Below are positions 52,310-60,080 of a stretch of DNA of 64,000 nucleotides, one piece after another. The translations under genes and the position numbers were made by a program. Numbering within the stretch: position 1 is the first letter of the stretch; each line of letters starts with the position of its first letter. This DNA comes from Ruminococcus sp. (GTDB taxonomy: Bacteria > Bacillota_A > Clostridia > Oscillospirales > Ruminococcaceae). The notes beneath the pieces are model-generated. The model did not search any database. It was not told the origin of the DNA and saw only the letters and a program-made list of their open reading frames with translations. The stretch is from the NCBI RefSeq assembly GCF_016283395.1, contig NZ_JAEEMU010000034.1, forward strand, positions 62,001 through 126,000, written 5' to 3'.

Positions 52310-52549
52310 TCAAAAACATTTTATACATCTAGGAATCTTTTCGATAACAACCATTATCTCGTCAAGGCGCTTTTCGCCTATACCTTTGATCTTACTAAGC
52401 TCAGCCTCAAGAGCCGGAAGATCAATCGTTTTGCCCTGTTCTCCGAGCAGCTCATCTCCGTACTGAAGAATGAAGTTTGTAAGCTCCTCACGGTTCATTT
52501 TCTTGATTTTGCGGTAAGTGTCCCTGTCGATGATCTCTTTCTGTCCCAT
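52310..52549 (-). CDS. Small helix-hairpin-helix protein, first gene of the string
   Basis: The start is ATG 52549 behind aaagaga; the frame extends to 52594 without support. The protein has 79 residues, all helical, with IKGIGEKRLDEIMVVI near 52-67 resembling a helix-hairpin-helix DNA-binding motif. No annotated family recognised. It heads the tight string of eight genes. Confidence 0.7.
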   Translation of the reverse strand: MGQKEIIDRDTYRKIKKMNREELTNFILQYGDELLGEQGKTIDLPALEAELSKIKGIGEKRLDEIMVVIEKIPRCIKCF

Positions 52550-52579
52550 ATATATCTCTTTATTCGTTTCTTGTAACAT

Positions 52580-52608
52580 ATTATACCATATCACCGATGC
52601 AATGTAAA
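52580..52608 (-). promoter_or_regulatory. Promoter of the eight-gene enzyme string
   Basis: On the minus strand, TTTACA (52608-52603), a 17-bp spacer and TATAAT (52585-52580). Everything downstream to 48286 is in one direction with gaps of at most 21 bp or overlaps, so this could be the only promoter. Confidence 0.75.
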
Positions 52609-52618
52609 TAGAAAAGCC

Positions 52619-52640
52619 GAACTGCCTCGAAGGGCGGTTC
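52619..52640. terminator. Hairpin beside the string promoter
   Basis: The stem gaactgcc/ggcggttc (one G-U) has a tcgaag loop. Its direction is unclear. From here to 52890 no gene is seen. Confidence 0.4.
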
Positions 52641-52901
52641 TCATGGTTAAATCATTGATTTTGTACGTTACGAGGTCTTCGGGACCACAATCCGACACTG
52701 ACGGATTTTCGGTAGTTTTTCATGTTTTAATAGAATCCTGTTTTGCACCTATTTTTCGAGGGCTAAAGTTGATTTGACGCTTATTGCCTTTGCAGAAAAA
52801 ATCTTAAAACTGTAGGAAAAGTGTAGGAAAATTAACACCATAAATGATTCTGAAGATAGGCACTGTACTACTCTTGTATGATTGAAAAATATCATTTGTT
52901 C

Positions 52902-52930
52902 TTGACACCAAATTATTTTTATGCTATACT
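52902..52930 (+). promoter_or_regulatory. Promoter of the regulator-hydrolase pair with flanking inverted boxes
   Basis: TTGACA, a 17-bp spacer and TATACT at 52925-52930. The 8-bp arms TATCATTT (52890-52897) and AAATGATA (52940-52947) flank it and could be autorepressor sites. Confidence 0.7.
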
Positions 52931-52961
52931 AATCTCAATAAATGATACTAGTGGAGGCGTT

Positions 52962-53516
52962 ATGGAGAAGCTGATAAAAATACTTACAGATCCTATTTCA
53001 AACAGGATCATTCAACTTATTCGTATAAACAAGCGTATGACTGTCTCTGAAATACTGTCTCGTATGCAGGATATTCCGAGGGCAACTGTTTACCGTAAGA
53101 CGGAGCGTATGCTAAAAGCCGATGTTATTGAAGTGGTCGATACGCATAGGATACGCGGTCAGATTGAAAACGTATACGCATTGAAGAATTATTTCATATC
53201 ACCGCCTCAGAACGGAGCTGACGGCATGAAGATAATGACGTCCACTATTATACAGATATTTGAGCTTTGTAGCAGCTATTTCAAGCGTGATGATGCAGAT
53301 GTAAACAGAGACAAGCTATTCGTACTGAACTATGCGCTTTCACTTTCTGACAGAGATTTCGCTTCAATGCTCAACGAAATATACGCTATAGTCGATAAAT
53401 ACCAGAGCAAACCAATTACGGAAAACTCTCATATCCGCAATCTATATCTTATGTCCATGCCTTCGGGAGGAGAACAAAATGAGCAGGAAAAATGTTATTC
53501 TGAATTGTTATCGTGA
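52962..53516 (+). CDS. Winged-helix transcriptional regulator (ArsR/PadR-like)
   Basis: The start is ATG 52962 behind tggagg; the frame from 52878 adds residues that overlap the promoter. The protein has 184 residues. The winged helix at about 5-75 is LIKILTDPISNRIIQLI, a helix of VSEILSRMQDIPRATVYRK and RMLKADVIEVV. The C-terminal half is helical, for dimerisation or ligand binding. It overlaps the hydrolase gene by 38 bp and probably regulates its own operon. Confidence 0.85.
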   Translation: MEKLIKILTDPISNRIIQLIRINKRMTVSEILSRMQDIPRATVYRKTERMLKADVIEVVDTHRIRGQIENVYALKNYFISPPQNGADGMKIMTSTIIQIFELCSSYFKRDDADVNRDKLFVLNYALSLSDRDFASMLNEIYAIVDKYQSKPITENSHIRNLYLMSMPSGGEQNEQEKCYSELLS

Positions 53517-54465
53517 AAAGGGAGTATGCTTGTATGAGTATCCAATGATAAACGGCTTGAAACAGTATATACAGGTTCGAGGCGCTGATCGTACCGCACC
53601 GCTGATGTTATTTATACATGGCGGTCCCGGAGGTTCTATTGCAGGTCTCTGCCATGTGATGCAGACAGAATGGGAAAAGCATTTTACAGTAGTAAACTGG
53701 GATCAGCGAAATACTTGCAAAACACTTCTTGCAAACAAGGATAAAACCGATGAGATTGCTGAGACCGGAAGCATTTCAGACTATACTTCAGATATTGACG
53801 CTGTGATAAAGTATCTTCATACGGTATATGAATTTGAAAAGATCATAATCGTAGGTTTTTCATGGGGAAGTATTATAGGTACAGAATACGCTAAGCTTCA
53901 TCCTGAGAATGTTTCATGCTATATTGGTATTGGTCAGCTGATAAACCATAGCGAAGGATTGAAGTATTCATGTAATTGGATAAAGGAGCTTGCAAAGGAT
54001 GTGCCCTCTGATACTGCTAAAACAGATGAATTACTGAAACGTATTGAAAGCGGTTTGGTATTTAACAGTGATACTATGAAAGCTTTAAGATCATTTTCAA
54101 TGTTGGGTTCAAAATACATATCCAAGGACAGCAGAACGTTTCCGTTAAAAGCACTGCTTTGTTCGCCTTTCCTGAGTTTCCGTGAGAAATTATCTATGCT
54201 TAATTCGGATTTCAGGAACTTCAAGGGAACATACAAAACACTTATGACATATGATTTCAGACATGATCTGCATTTTGATGTGCCTTTGCTTTTTGTAAGC
54301 GGTGATGAAGATTTCGTATGCCCGAATCAGCTGCTTATGCAATGCTTTGAGAATATTAAAGCCCCTGTCAAGAAAAGTGCAGTGATACCGAAAGCGTCAC
54401 ACACCTGCTTCTTTGATCAGCCTGAAGAATTTGTCAGGACGATTACAGATTATATCAGCAATTGA
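53479..54465 (+). CDS. Alpha/beta hydrolase, proline iminopeptidase-like
   Basis: The protein has 328 residues and starts at ATG 53479, inside the regulator gene. The pattern fits prolyl aminopeptidase-type hydrolases: HGGPGG oxyanion loop (about 49), DQRNTCKTL, nucleophile elbow GFSWGS (about 129), SGDEDFVCP for the acid and SHTCFFDQP for the His. Substrate may be a peptide or an ester or lactone. Coupling to a regulator suggests substrate-inducible expression. Confidence 0.87.
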   Translation: MSRKNVILNCYREKGVCLYEYPMINGLKQYIQVRGADRTAPLMLFIHGGPGGSIAGLCHVMQTEWEKHFTVVNWDQRNTCKTLLANKDKTDEIAETGSISDYTSDIDAVIKYLHTVYEFEKIIIVGFSWGSIIGTEYAKLHPENVSCYIGIGQLINHSEGLKYSCNWIKELAKDVPSDTAKTDELLKRIESGLVFNSDTMKALRSFSMLGSKYISKDSRTFPLKALLCSPFLSFREKLSMLNSDFRNFKGTYKTLMTYDFRHDLHFDVPLLFVSGDEDFVCPNQLLMQCFENIKAPVKKSAVIPKASHTCFFDQPEEFVRTITDYISN

Positions 54466-54513
54466 AACTATGATGGCGTTTTTTGTACAACTCACATACA
54501 AGCTTCATAATAG

Positions 54514-54702
54514 CGATATGCTACTTCATTTTTCACTGGCTGCTACACAGGCTGCAATAAGCGAAAAGAAGTAATTCGGAAATATACTCAGATTGGCTAT
54601 TTTACGCTGAATCTGGACGATGCTAAAGAATACCTTTACGCAAAGTCTACTAAGCGTAGGATACTAAACTGGCACGATATTCACGTTAATGTGTTTATCT
54701 GA
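54514..54702 (+). pseudogene. Gene remnant, copy 1 of a dispersed pair
   Basis: An open tail of about 62 codons with no start encodes TGCYTGCNKRKEVIRKYTQ (written here as two parts: TGCYTGCNKRK and EVIRKYTQIGYF) and ends DIHVNVFI. Copy 2 at 59744-59983 is nearly identical over its last 40 codons and also keeps the terminator. No ribosome site or complete gene exists, so it is a 3' fragment. The parent gene is not recognised. Confidence 0.75.
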
Positions 54703-54715
54703 ATAAAATAATAAG

Positions 54716-54747
54716 GCTCTCACAGTTTCGGCTGTGAGAGCTTTTTT
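54716..54747 (+). terminator. Terminator behind remnant copy 1
   Basis: The perfect stem gctctcacag/ctgtgagagc is followed by T6. It is homologous to the terminator at 59998. Confidence 0.92.
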
Positions 54748-54792
54748 GTTTCAGATTAATTAGTTCGTTCATCAAATCCTCGTCTCAGATAA

Positions 54793-56235
54793 CTATATCT
54801 CAGTTGGAGCGATTATATATGATTTCACACCGCCATGTCCGCCGAATATCTGCCATTTCCCTATACCGAGACGTTGAAACAGTGCTGTTCTCTCGGCAGT
54901 GCAAAGCTCCTTGTCGGTATCTACTGACGTCATAAGTATTGGTGCATATCGGTTGTACTGTGCCTGCTGAGCGGTCGTTTCTTTCATATTTACGAAAATA
55001 TCACCTGTAAAAGCGAGATGGTGATCGTAGTCAATAAGAACAGATTCTCCGGCAAGATGTCCGCCTTTACCCTCAAACAGCTCAAAATGCAGTTCTCCGA
55101 AATCAATGAAACCGGTCTGTTCTATAAGCTGACTTATTTCTTTTTCATCTCCTACAACGCTCAGTTTTTCAGCTGACACAGCAGTATATGAAGTAAGGAC
55201 TTTGCAAATTCGTACATATGGCTTGTGCAGTGGATTCATCTCACGGAATCCGTCCTCGTTGTTACTTTCAAGCCGGAGACACTCCGCTGTTTTAGCGCTT
55301 GCATACACAGTATCGAAAATCGGCAGCAGTCCGCAGTGGTCAACGTCCGCATGAGTTATAAAACATTTCTTTTCAATTCTGTCAAGTTCAGGGATAATGT
55401 TTCTGAAAACCGACAGCATTTCCTCTTTATAACAAGCGTAGCCCGTGTCAATGAACAGGTATTCGTCACAGCTTTTTATAATTGCCGTATTGCTGCCGCA
55501 CGGAGGCTCGATAAGGGTTATTACTGTATTATCAGTAATATTATGATGAGTTATCCTTGGTGAGAAATTCCTGCTCCTTGAAGTTGCAAGTAACTCTGCA
55601 AAATGGCTTATGCTGTCAAAAGTACGGTAAGGAGATACACCCGTATCGTCCAGTATCTGCATAGCCAGATTTGTATTGACTATGAGTTCGTTTTTTGCTT
55701 CGGAGGATATTTCCATCGCAGCCGAGAGTTCATTAACGAATGTACTGTAAAAGAAGCTGTTGTCAAATATCTTCTCAGCATGATTATATTCGATAACTCT
55801 GACACTGCAAAGCTTTTTCGCTTCTTCTATGAAATCATTAATTTTATCTGAATTATCAACTATAAGTCCCATTTTGAAAAGCTGATATTCTGTACCGTTT
55901 TCCTGTGAGCTTATGTATGAAATATTGAAACTATGTGCGCTTATAAGCTCAAGTATCGAAGTAACACTTCCGGGTTCATCCTTAAGCCGAAATTCAAGAA
56001 GCATAACACTGCGATTATCCTCGTCACACTGGAGATACCCAATATCTGTCAACTCTTTGGAAGCTTTTGCAAGCTGCTGAGGAGTTCCCTCTGCATCGAT
56101 AAACAGCATATGGGAATCCACAGCTTTGTTATAGCTTACTCTCGTGATATTTATACCGAGTGAGGCAAAACATTTGCTTGCCTTTAGAAATGCCCCTATA
56201 TGATTCGGCATTTTCGTTACGAAAGTCTTGTTCAT
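54793..56235 (-). CDS. Tandem ACT domain plus metallo-beta-lactamase-fold protein
   Basis: The protein has 480 residues. Residues 1-75 and 78-155 are two ACT domains (MPNHIGAFLKASKCFA, LKDEPGSVTSILELI), which bind amino acids as regulators. Residues 235-480 are a metallo-beta-lactamase fold with FITHADVDHCG (HxxxDH), GGHLAGE, AFTGDIF and FGGHGG as metal ligands. It overlaps the acyl-CoA synthetase stop by 1 bp and is co-transcribed under the T-box. It may be an amino-acid-gated thioesterase or hydrolase. The fusion itself seems unusual to me. Confidence 0.85.
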   Translation of the reverse strand: MNKTFVTKMPNHIGAFLKASKCFASLGINITRVSYNKAVDSHMLFIDAEGTPQQLAKASKELTDIGYLQCDEDNRSVMLLEFRLKDEPGSVTSILELISAHSFNISYISSQENGTEYQLFKMGLIVDNSDKINDFIEEAKKLCSVRVIEYNHAEKIFDNSFFYSTFVNELSAAMEISSEAKNELIVNTNLAMQILDDTGVSPYRTFDSISHFAELLATSRSRNFSPRITHHNITDNTVITLIEPPCGSNTAIIKSCDEYLFIDTGYACYKEEMLSVFRNIIPELDRIEKKCFITHADVDHCGLLPIFDTVYASAKTAECLRLESNNEDGFREMNPLHKPYVRICKVLTSYTAVSAEKLSVVGDEKEISQLIEQTGFIDFGELHFELFEGKGGHLAGESVLIDYDHHLAFTGDIFVNMKETTAQQAQYNRYAPILMTSVDTDKELCTAERTALFQRLGIGKWQIFGGHGGVKSYIIAPTEI

Positions 56236-58586
56236 TATTTCTTATACTTTGCGTTATCCATTTCACGGATAGCAGCACGGCGGATTTTTCCGCTTCCGAC
56301 AGTCTTGGGCAGCTCCGGAACGAACTCAACAACTCTCGGATATTTGTAAGGCGCTGTACGCTCCTTGACGTAATCCTTGATCTCTCTAACCAACTCTTCT
56401 GATCCTGTCTTATCCTTTGTGAGAACAATGGTCGCTTTTACTACCTGACCTCTTATCTCGTCCGGAACACCAGTAACAGCACATTCAAGAACATATGGCA
56501 GCTCCATGAGCACACTCTCGATCTCGAACGGTCCGATACGGTAGCCTGATGACTTGATAACATCATCAACACGGCCCACATACCAGAAATAGCCGTCTTC
56601 GTCTACCCATGCGGTATCGCCTGTGTGGTAGTAACCGTCACGCCATGTCTCGGCTGTGTTTTCCTCATCGCCGTAGTAGCAGAGTGCAAGTCCGGGAACA
56701 CCGTATCCTGTGGCATTTTCGTCCTTGAGTTTAACACAGATCTCACCTGTCTCACCTACGCCTGCGGATGTGCCGTCGGGAAGGAGTACCTGTACGTCAT
56801 ACTGCGGATTTGGCTTGCCCATACTGCCGGGCTTGGGCTCCATGCCGACAACATTTGCAATAGTAAGTGTTGTCTCGGTCTGACCGAAGCCCTCCATGAG
56901 CTTGATGCCTGTTGCCTTGTAGAACTGGTGGAATACCTCAGGGTTGAGTGCCTCACCGGCGATGCAGGCATATTTAAGTGAAGAGAGATCGTACTTGGAA
57001 AGGTCTTCCTTGATGAAGAAACGGTACATAGTCGGAGGTGCGCAAAATGATGTTACATTGTACTTCTTGAACATGGGAAGTATATCATCTGCGTGGAAAC
57101 GCTCGAAGTCATATACGAATACAGCAGATTCGTTCATCCACTGACCGTAAAGCTTGCCCCAGAGAGCCTTGCCCCAGCCGGTATCAGAGATAGTGAAGTG
57201 GAGACCGTTCGGGTCAGCATTCTGCCAGTAGCGTGCAGTTACATAGTGACCGAGCGGATACTGGTAGCTGTGGAGAACGAGTTTCGGATTTCCTGATGTA
57301 CCTGAGCTGAAGAAAATGAGCATCGGGTCAGTACCACAGGGAGTCTCGGCAGTGCGCTCAAAATGAGTGCTGTATGCTGAAAGCTCCTCATTGAAATCGT
57401 GCCATCCTTCTCGCTGTCCGTTTACGATGATCTTTGTCTTGAGTGAAGGAGAAACAGCACAAGCCTTATCAACTTCATCTGCAACCTCGCCATCAGAAGT
57501 ACATACGATAGCAGATACTTCAGCCGAATTGAATCTGTATTCAAGGTCGTGTTCCTTGAGCATATTTGATGCAGGGATTACAAGCGCACCAATACGGTGG
57601 AGAGCGATGATCGAGAACCAGAACTGATAGTGGCGTTTAAGGATAAGCATAACTCTGTCACCTTTTTTTATGCCCAGTGACTTGAAGTAGTTGGCAGTCT
57701 GACAGGAATACTTCTTGATGTCTTTGAAAGTGAACTTTCTCTCATTATGATCAACGTCAACATAGATCATAGCAGTTTTGTCAGGACATTTTTCAGCCAT
57801 TACATCAATGATATCATATGCAAAGTTGAACTTATCCTCATTTATGAATTGAACGCCGCTGAGAATTCCGTTCTCATCAGTCTCGCATTTGACAAACTTT
57901 TCTGAAACCGGATTAAGAAGACCTGCTTTATCGACATTTGTAAGATGATGTTCAGCAATATGCTCACGGAATTCAGTCATTCCTGTTGTACCGCGCGGAG
58001 CCATTACGAATGCGTATATCTCACAGTCTTCGCCGCCGAGAGCGACTTCATCATGCGGCATGGAACTGTCATAATAAATACAGTCTCCCTCATGGAGTAT
58101 CTCTGTATGTGAACCAACTGTCATACGTACAGTACCCTTTAAAACGATATCCATTTCCTGTCCAGCGTGGCTTGCCATATGCAGAGGCTGTGAAAGAGCT
58201 TCTTCTGAATATGGGATAACAACATGAAATGGTTCAACGATCTTGTTTTTGAATTTTGATGCAAGGCGGTTGTAGGCAAAGCCCTTTCTGCGAACGATAG
58301 GCAAACCCTCGCCCTTACGGGTAACTGTATAGCCGCTGAGTTCAGGACTGCTTCCTTCCATGAGGTCGGTGATATCAACGTTAAAGGTATTAGCACATTT
58401 GTAGATGAACGTGAAACTAAAATCCTGTTCACCTGATTCGTATTTTTTGTAGTCTTCAACGGAGTATCCTGTATTTACAGCCATTTCTTCGACTGAAATA
58501 CCAAGATCTTCACGCAGATTTGAAATACGCTCTGCGACCTCTCTGATTCTTACTTCTGCATTCTGCAATTCCGTCATTTTACTCAT
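56235..58586 (-). CDS. XRE-cupin-acyl-CoA synthetase fusion
   Basis: The start is ATG 58586 after aaaaggagag. The protein has 783 residues. Residues 12-75 form a XRE helix-turn-helix and 115-200 a cupin (HMASHAGQEMDIVLKG and EGDCIYYDSSMPH). Residues 265-783 are an AMP-forming ligase of the acetyl-CoA-synthetase superfamily: FFSSGTSGNPK (A3), GFGQTETT, YHTGDTAWVDEDGYF, GRVDDVIKSSGYRI and the catalytic Lys in SGKIRRA. It activates a carboxylic acid to its acyl-CoA. It lies directly behind a T-box riboswitch, so expression rises when a particular tRNA is uncharged. The acid is likely a precursor of that amino acid, but this is inference. Confidence 0.9.
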   Translation of the reverse strand: MSKMTELQNAEVRIREVAERISNLREDLGISVEEMAVNTGYSVEDYKKYESGEQDFSFTFIYKCANTFNVDITDLMEGSSPELSGYTVTRKGEGLPIVRRKGFAYNRLASKFKNKIVEPFHVVIPYSEEALSQPLHMASHAGQEMDIVLKGTVRMTVGSHTEILHEGDCIYYDSSMPHDEVALGGEDCEIYAFVMAPRGTTGMTEFREHIAEHHLTNVDKAGLLNPVSEKFVKCETDENGILSGVQFINEDKFNFAYDIIDVMAEKCPDKTAMIYVDVDHNERKFTFKDIKKYSCQTANYFKSLGIKKGDRVMLILKRHYQFWFSIIALHRIGALVIPASNMLKEHDLEYRFNSAEVSAIVCTSDGEVADEVDKACAVSPSLKTKIIVNGQREGWHDFNEELSAYSTHFERTAETPCGTDPMLIFFSSGTSGNPKLVLHSYQYPLGHYVTARYWQNADPNGLHFTISDTGWGKALWGKLYGQWMNESAVFVYDFERFHADDILPMFKKYNVTSFCAPPTMYRFFIKEDLSKYDLSSLKYACIAGEALNPEVFHQFYKATGIKLMEGFGQTETTLTIANVVGMEPKPGSMGKPNPQYDVQVLLPDGTSAGVGETGEICVKLKDENATGYGVPGLALCYYGDEENTAETWRDGYYHTGDTAWVDEDGYFWYVGRVDDVIKSSGYRIGPFEIESVLMELPYVLECAVTGVPDEIRGQVVKATIVLTKDKTGSEELVREIKDYVKERTAPYKYPRVVEFVPELPKTVGSGKIRRAAIREMDNAKYKK

Positions 58587-58671
58587 AATAATCTCTCCTT
58601 TTAAAAATTGATACTGGAAAATGAAACGGTCGCAGAAAAATACTGCCGCTGTCTTTACCGCGAAAAACAAA

Positions 58672-58939
58672 AAACTCGTCTCAAAGATAAATACTTTGAG
58701 ACGAGTATCATAATCTGATTACCCGCGGTACCACTCAAATTGTGCCGCTATTGCGTAACACCACTTCAGACTCCAGCAAGTCCTATTCATTAACGCAGAA
58801 TCACGGGAACGCTTACTGAAATCCTTTCAGCATTCCGGCTCAGAAGGGATACATAGCATTGCTTGACACCGACTCACACCGACCGTCGGCTCTCTGCAGA
58901 CATTGGCAATCCTCTGCTTGTCTTCCTCATAGCTTATGT
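58672..58939 (-). ncRNA. T-box riboswitch controlling the acyl-CoA synthetase operon
   Basis: On the minus strand the leader contains the T-box core (58736-58722, gagtggtaccgcggg) and an upstream Stem I region with a ggtcggtgtgagtcggtg-type apical segment. A strong terminator pairs actcgtctcaaag with ctttgagacgagt and T-run (58706-58672). The antiterminator bulge reads UGGU, which would pair with a tRNA ending ACCA, so tRNAs with discriminator A fit. The specifier codon lies near gcaatgctatgtatcc (58870-58850), with GCU, UGU or UAU possible; I could not settle it. Confidence 0.92.
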
Positions 58940-58944
58940 TCAGG

Positions 58945-58973
58945 ATTATATCATACAAAAATCCATTTGTCAA
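58945..58973 (-). promoter_or_regulatory. Promoter of the T-box leader
   Basis: On the minus strand, TTGACA (58973-58968), a 17-bp spacer and TATAAT (58950-58945): perfect consensus. Confidence 0.92.
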
Positions 58974-59140
58974 TACCTTTTTCGAAAAAATATTTTTTAA
59001 TTATTGCGAGATTTTGTTTAATCAATGCACAAAAAGCTGCCGCTACGGAGTTGAATTTGTGCTCTGAACTATATTCTATGACTGAAATTTGATATTTTTG
59101 TAAGTTGTTTTAGGCTTTTTGATAAAGCTTGGTTATATTA

Positions 59141-59169
59141 TTGAAAAATAATCCTGTTTATGGTATAAT
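59141..59169 (+). promoter_or_regulatory. Promoter of MaoC-like gene
   Basis: TTGAAA, a 17-bp spacer and TATAAT at 59164-59169. Confidence 0.8.
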
Positions 59170-59216
59170 ACACTTATTTCCAATAGCTATTTTCTTTTAT
59201 ATTCTGGAGGTATAAT

Positions 59217-59648
59217 ATGTATTTTGATGAAATGAAAATCGGAATGAGCGTTGACGTAGCCCCTGCTGTTATAGACAAAGGTAAAATGATTGCGTTTGCA
59301 AAAGAGTATGATAATTTACCGCTGCATACAGATGAGGAATATGCAAAGACAACTCACTTCGGTAAACTTATTGCTCCCGGGGTTATGTCATTCATGACAG
59401 TATGGGCAAAGTACCTTGAAGTGGATTTTTTCGGTAGCGAACTGCTTGCGGGTAAATCAACAAAAATTGAATGGCACAAGCCGGTTTTCGCAGAAGATGT
59501 GCTGACAGGAAAAGCAACTATAACAAACCTCGTTAAGCGTAATGATAAAAATGGAATCGTAGCCGTATCCTTTGACGTTTATAATCAAAATGGTGAGCTT
59601 GTATTGACTGATGTGACAGAAGCAATTGTAAAATGCAGATTACAGTAA
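59217..59648 (+). CDS. MaoC-like (R)-enoyl-CoA hydratase / hot-dog dehydratase
   Basis: The protein has 143 residues behind tggaggt. A single hot-dog domain carries DNLPLHTDEEYAKTTHFGKLIAPG (catalytic D and H of the MaoC motif, given as DNLPLHTDEEYA and FGKLIAPG) and VFAEDVLTGKATI. The family hydrates or dehydrates enoyl-CoA. It is divergent from the T-box operon and 260 bp away. Together they may modify a branched or aromatic acyl-CoA, but co-function is inferred only from neighbourhood. Confidence 0.88.
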   Translation: MYFDEMKIGMSVDVAPAVIDKGKMIAFAKEYDNLPLHTDEEYAKTTHFGKLIAPGVMSFMTVWAKYLEVDFFGSELLAGKSTKIEWHKPVFAEDVLTGKATITNLVKRNDKNGIVAVSFDVYNQNGELVLTDVTEAIVKCRLQ

Positions 59649-59743
59649 ATGAGATGAATTGATTTATCTCAAAAATGTATGAATATTATTCCAAGTTAAG
59701 GAGCAACTTTCCAGCTTTTGTTTTATTCTATTATAACTGCTGA

Positions 59744-59983
59744 CAACGCAGGACTTTTGTCGTATCAAATCCTCAGCGTAATACAGCCTTTTATGAATCT
59801 CATTTTGATTGCCACACTATCCACAGTACAGGCTGTAATCAACGAAGGAAAGTAATTCCAAAATACACTCAGATTGGCTATTTTACGCTGAATATGGACG
59901 ATGCTAAAGAATACCTTTACGCGAAGTCCACAAAGCGTAGGATACTAAGCTGGCGTGATATTCACGTTAATGTGTTTATCTGA
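59744..59983 (+). pseudogene. Gene remnant, copy 2 of the dispersed pair
   Basis: The open tail of 79 codons has no start and contains SHFDCHTIHSTGCNQRR and TQIGYFTLNMDDAKEYLYA, ending DIHVNVFI. It matches copy 1 (54514-54702) over about 60 codons with a few substitutions and is also followed by a homologous terminator. It looks like the 3' end of a once-complete gene, family unknown. Confidence 0.75.
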
Positions 59984-59997
59984 ATAAAACAACAGAG

Positions 59998-60028
59998 TCC
60001 TCACAGTTTTGGCTGTGAGGATTTTTTT
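59998..60028 (+). terminator. Terminator behind remnant copy 2
   Basis: The stem tcctcacag/ctgtgagga with a ttttgg loop is followed by T7. Confidence 0.92.
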
Positions 60029-60050
60029 GTGATGGTTAAGCATAAAAGTA

Positions 60051-60076
60051 AGCCCTGCCCCAAACGGGGCAAGGCT
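60051..60076 (-). terminator. Terminator of ahpC operon
   Basis: The stem agccctgcccc/ggggcaaggct has one mismatch and the loop aaac. The minus-strand tail is acttttat. Confidence 0.85.
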
Positions 60077-60080
60077 CTTA

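Noticed and set aside
40080..52830. Direct repeats marking the element's two ends
   Set aside because: Loosely similar AT-rich strings (near 40105 and 52812) share too few bases to be attachment sites; the right end remains unknown.
52640..52890. tRNA or other RNA gene between the string and the regulator
   Set aside because: Small hairpins exist but no cloverleaf or known RNA motif could be fitted.
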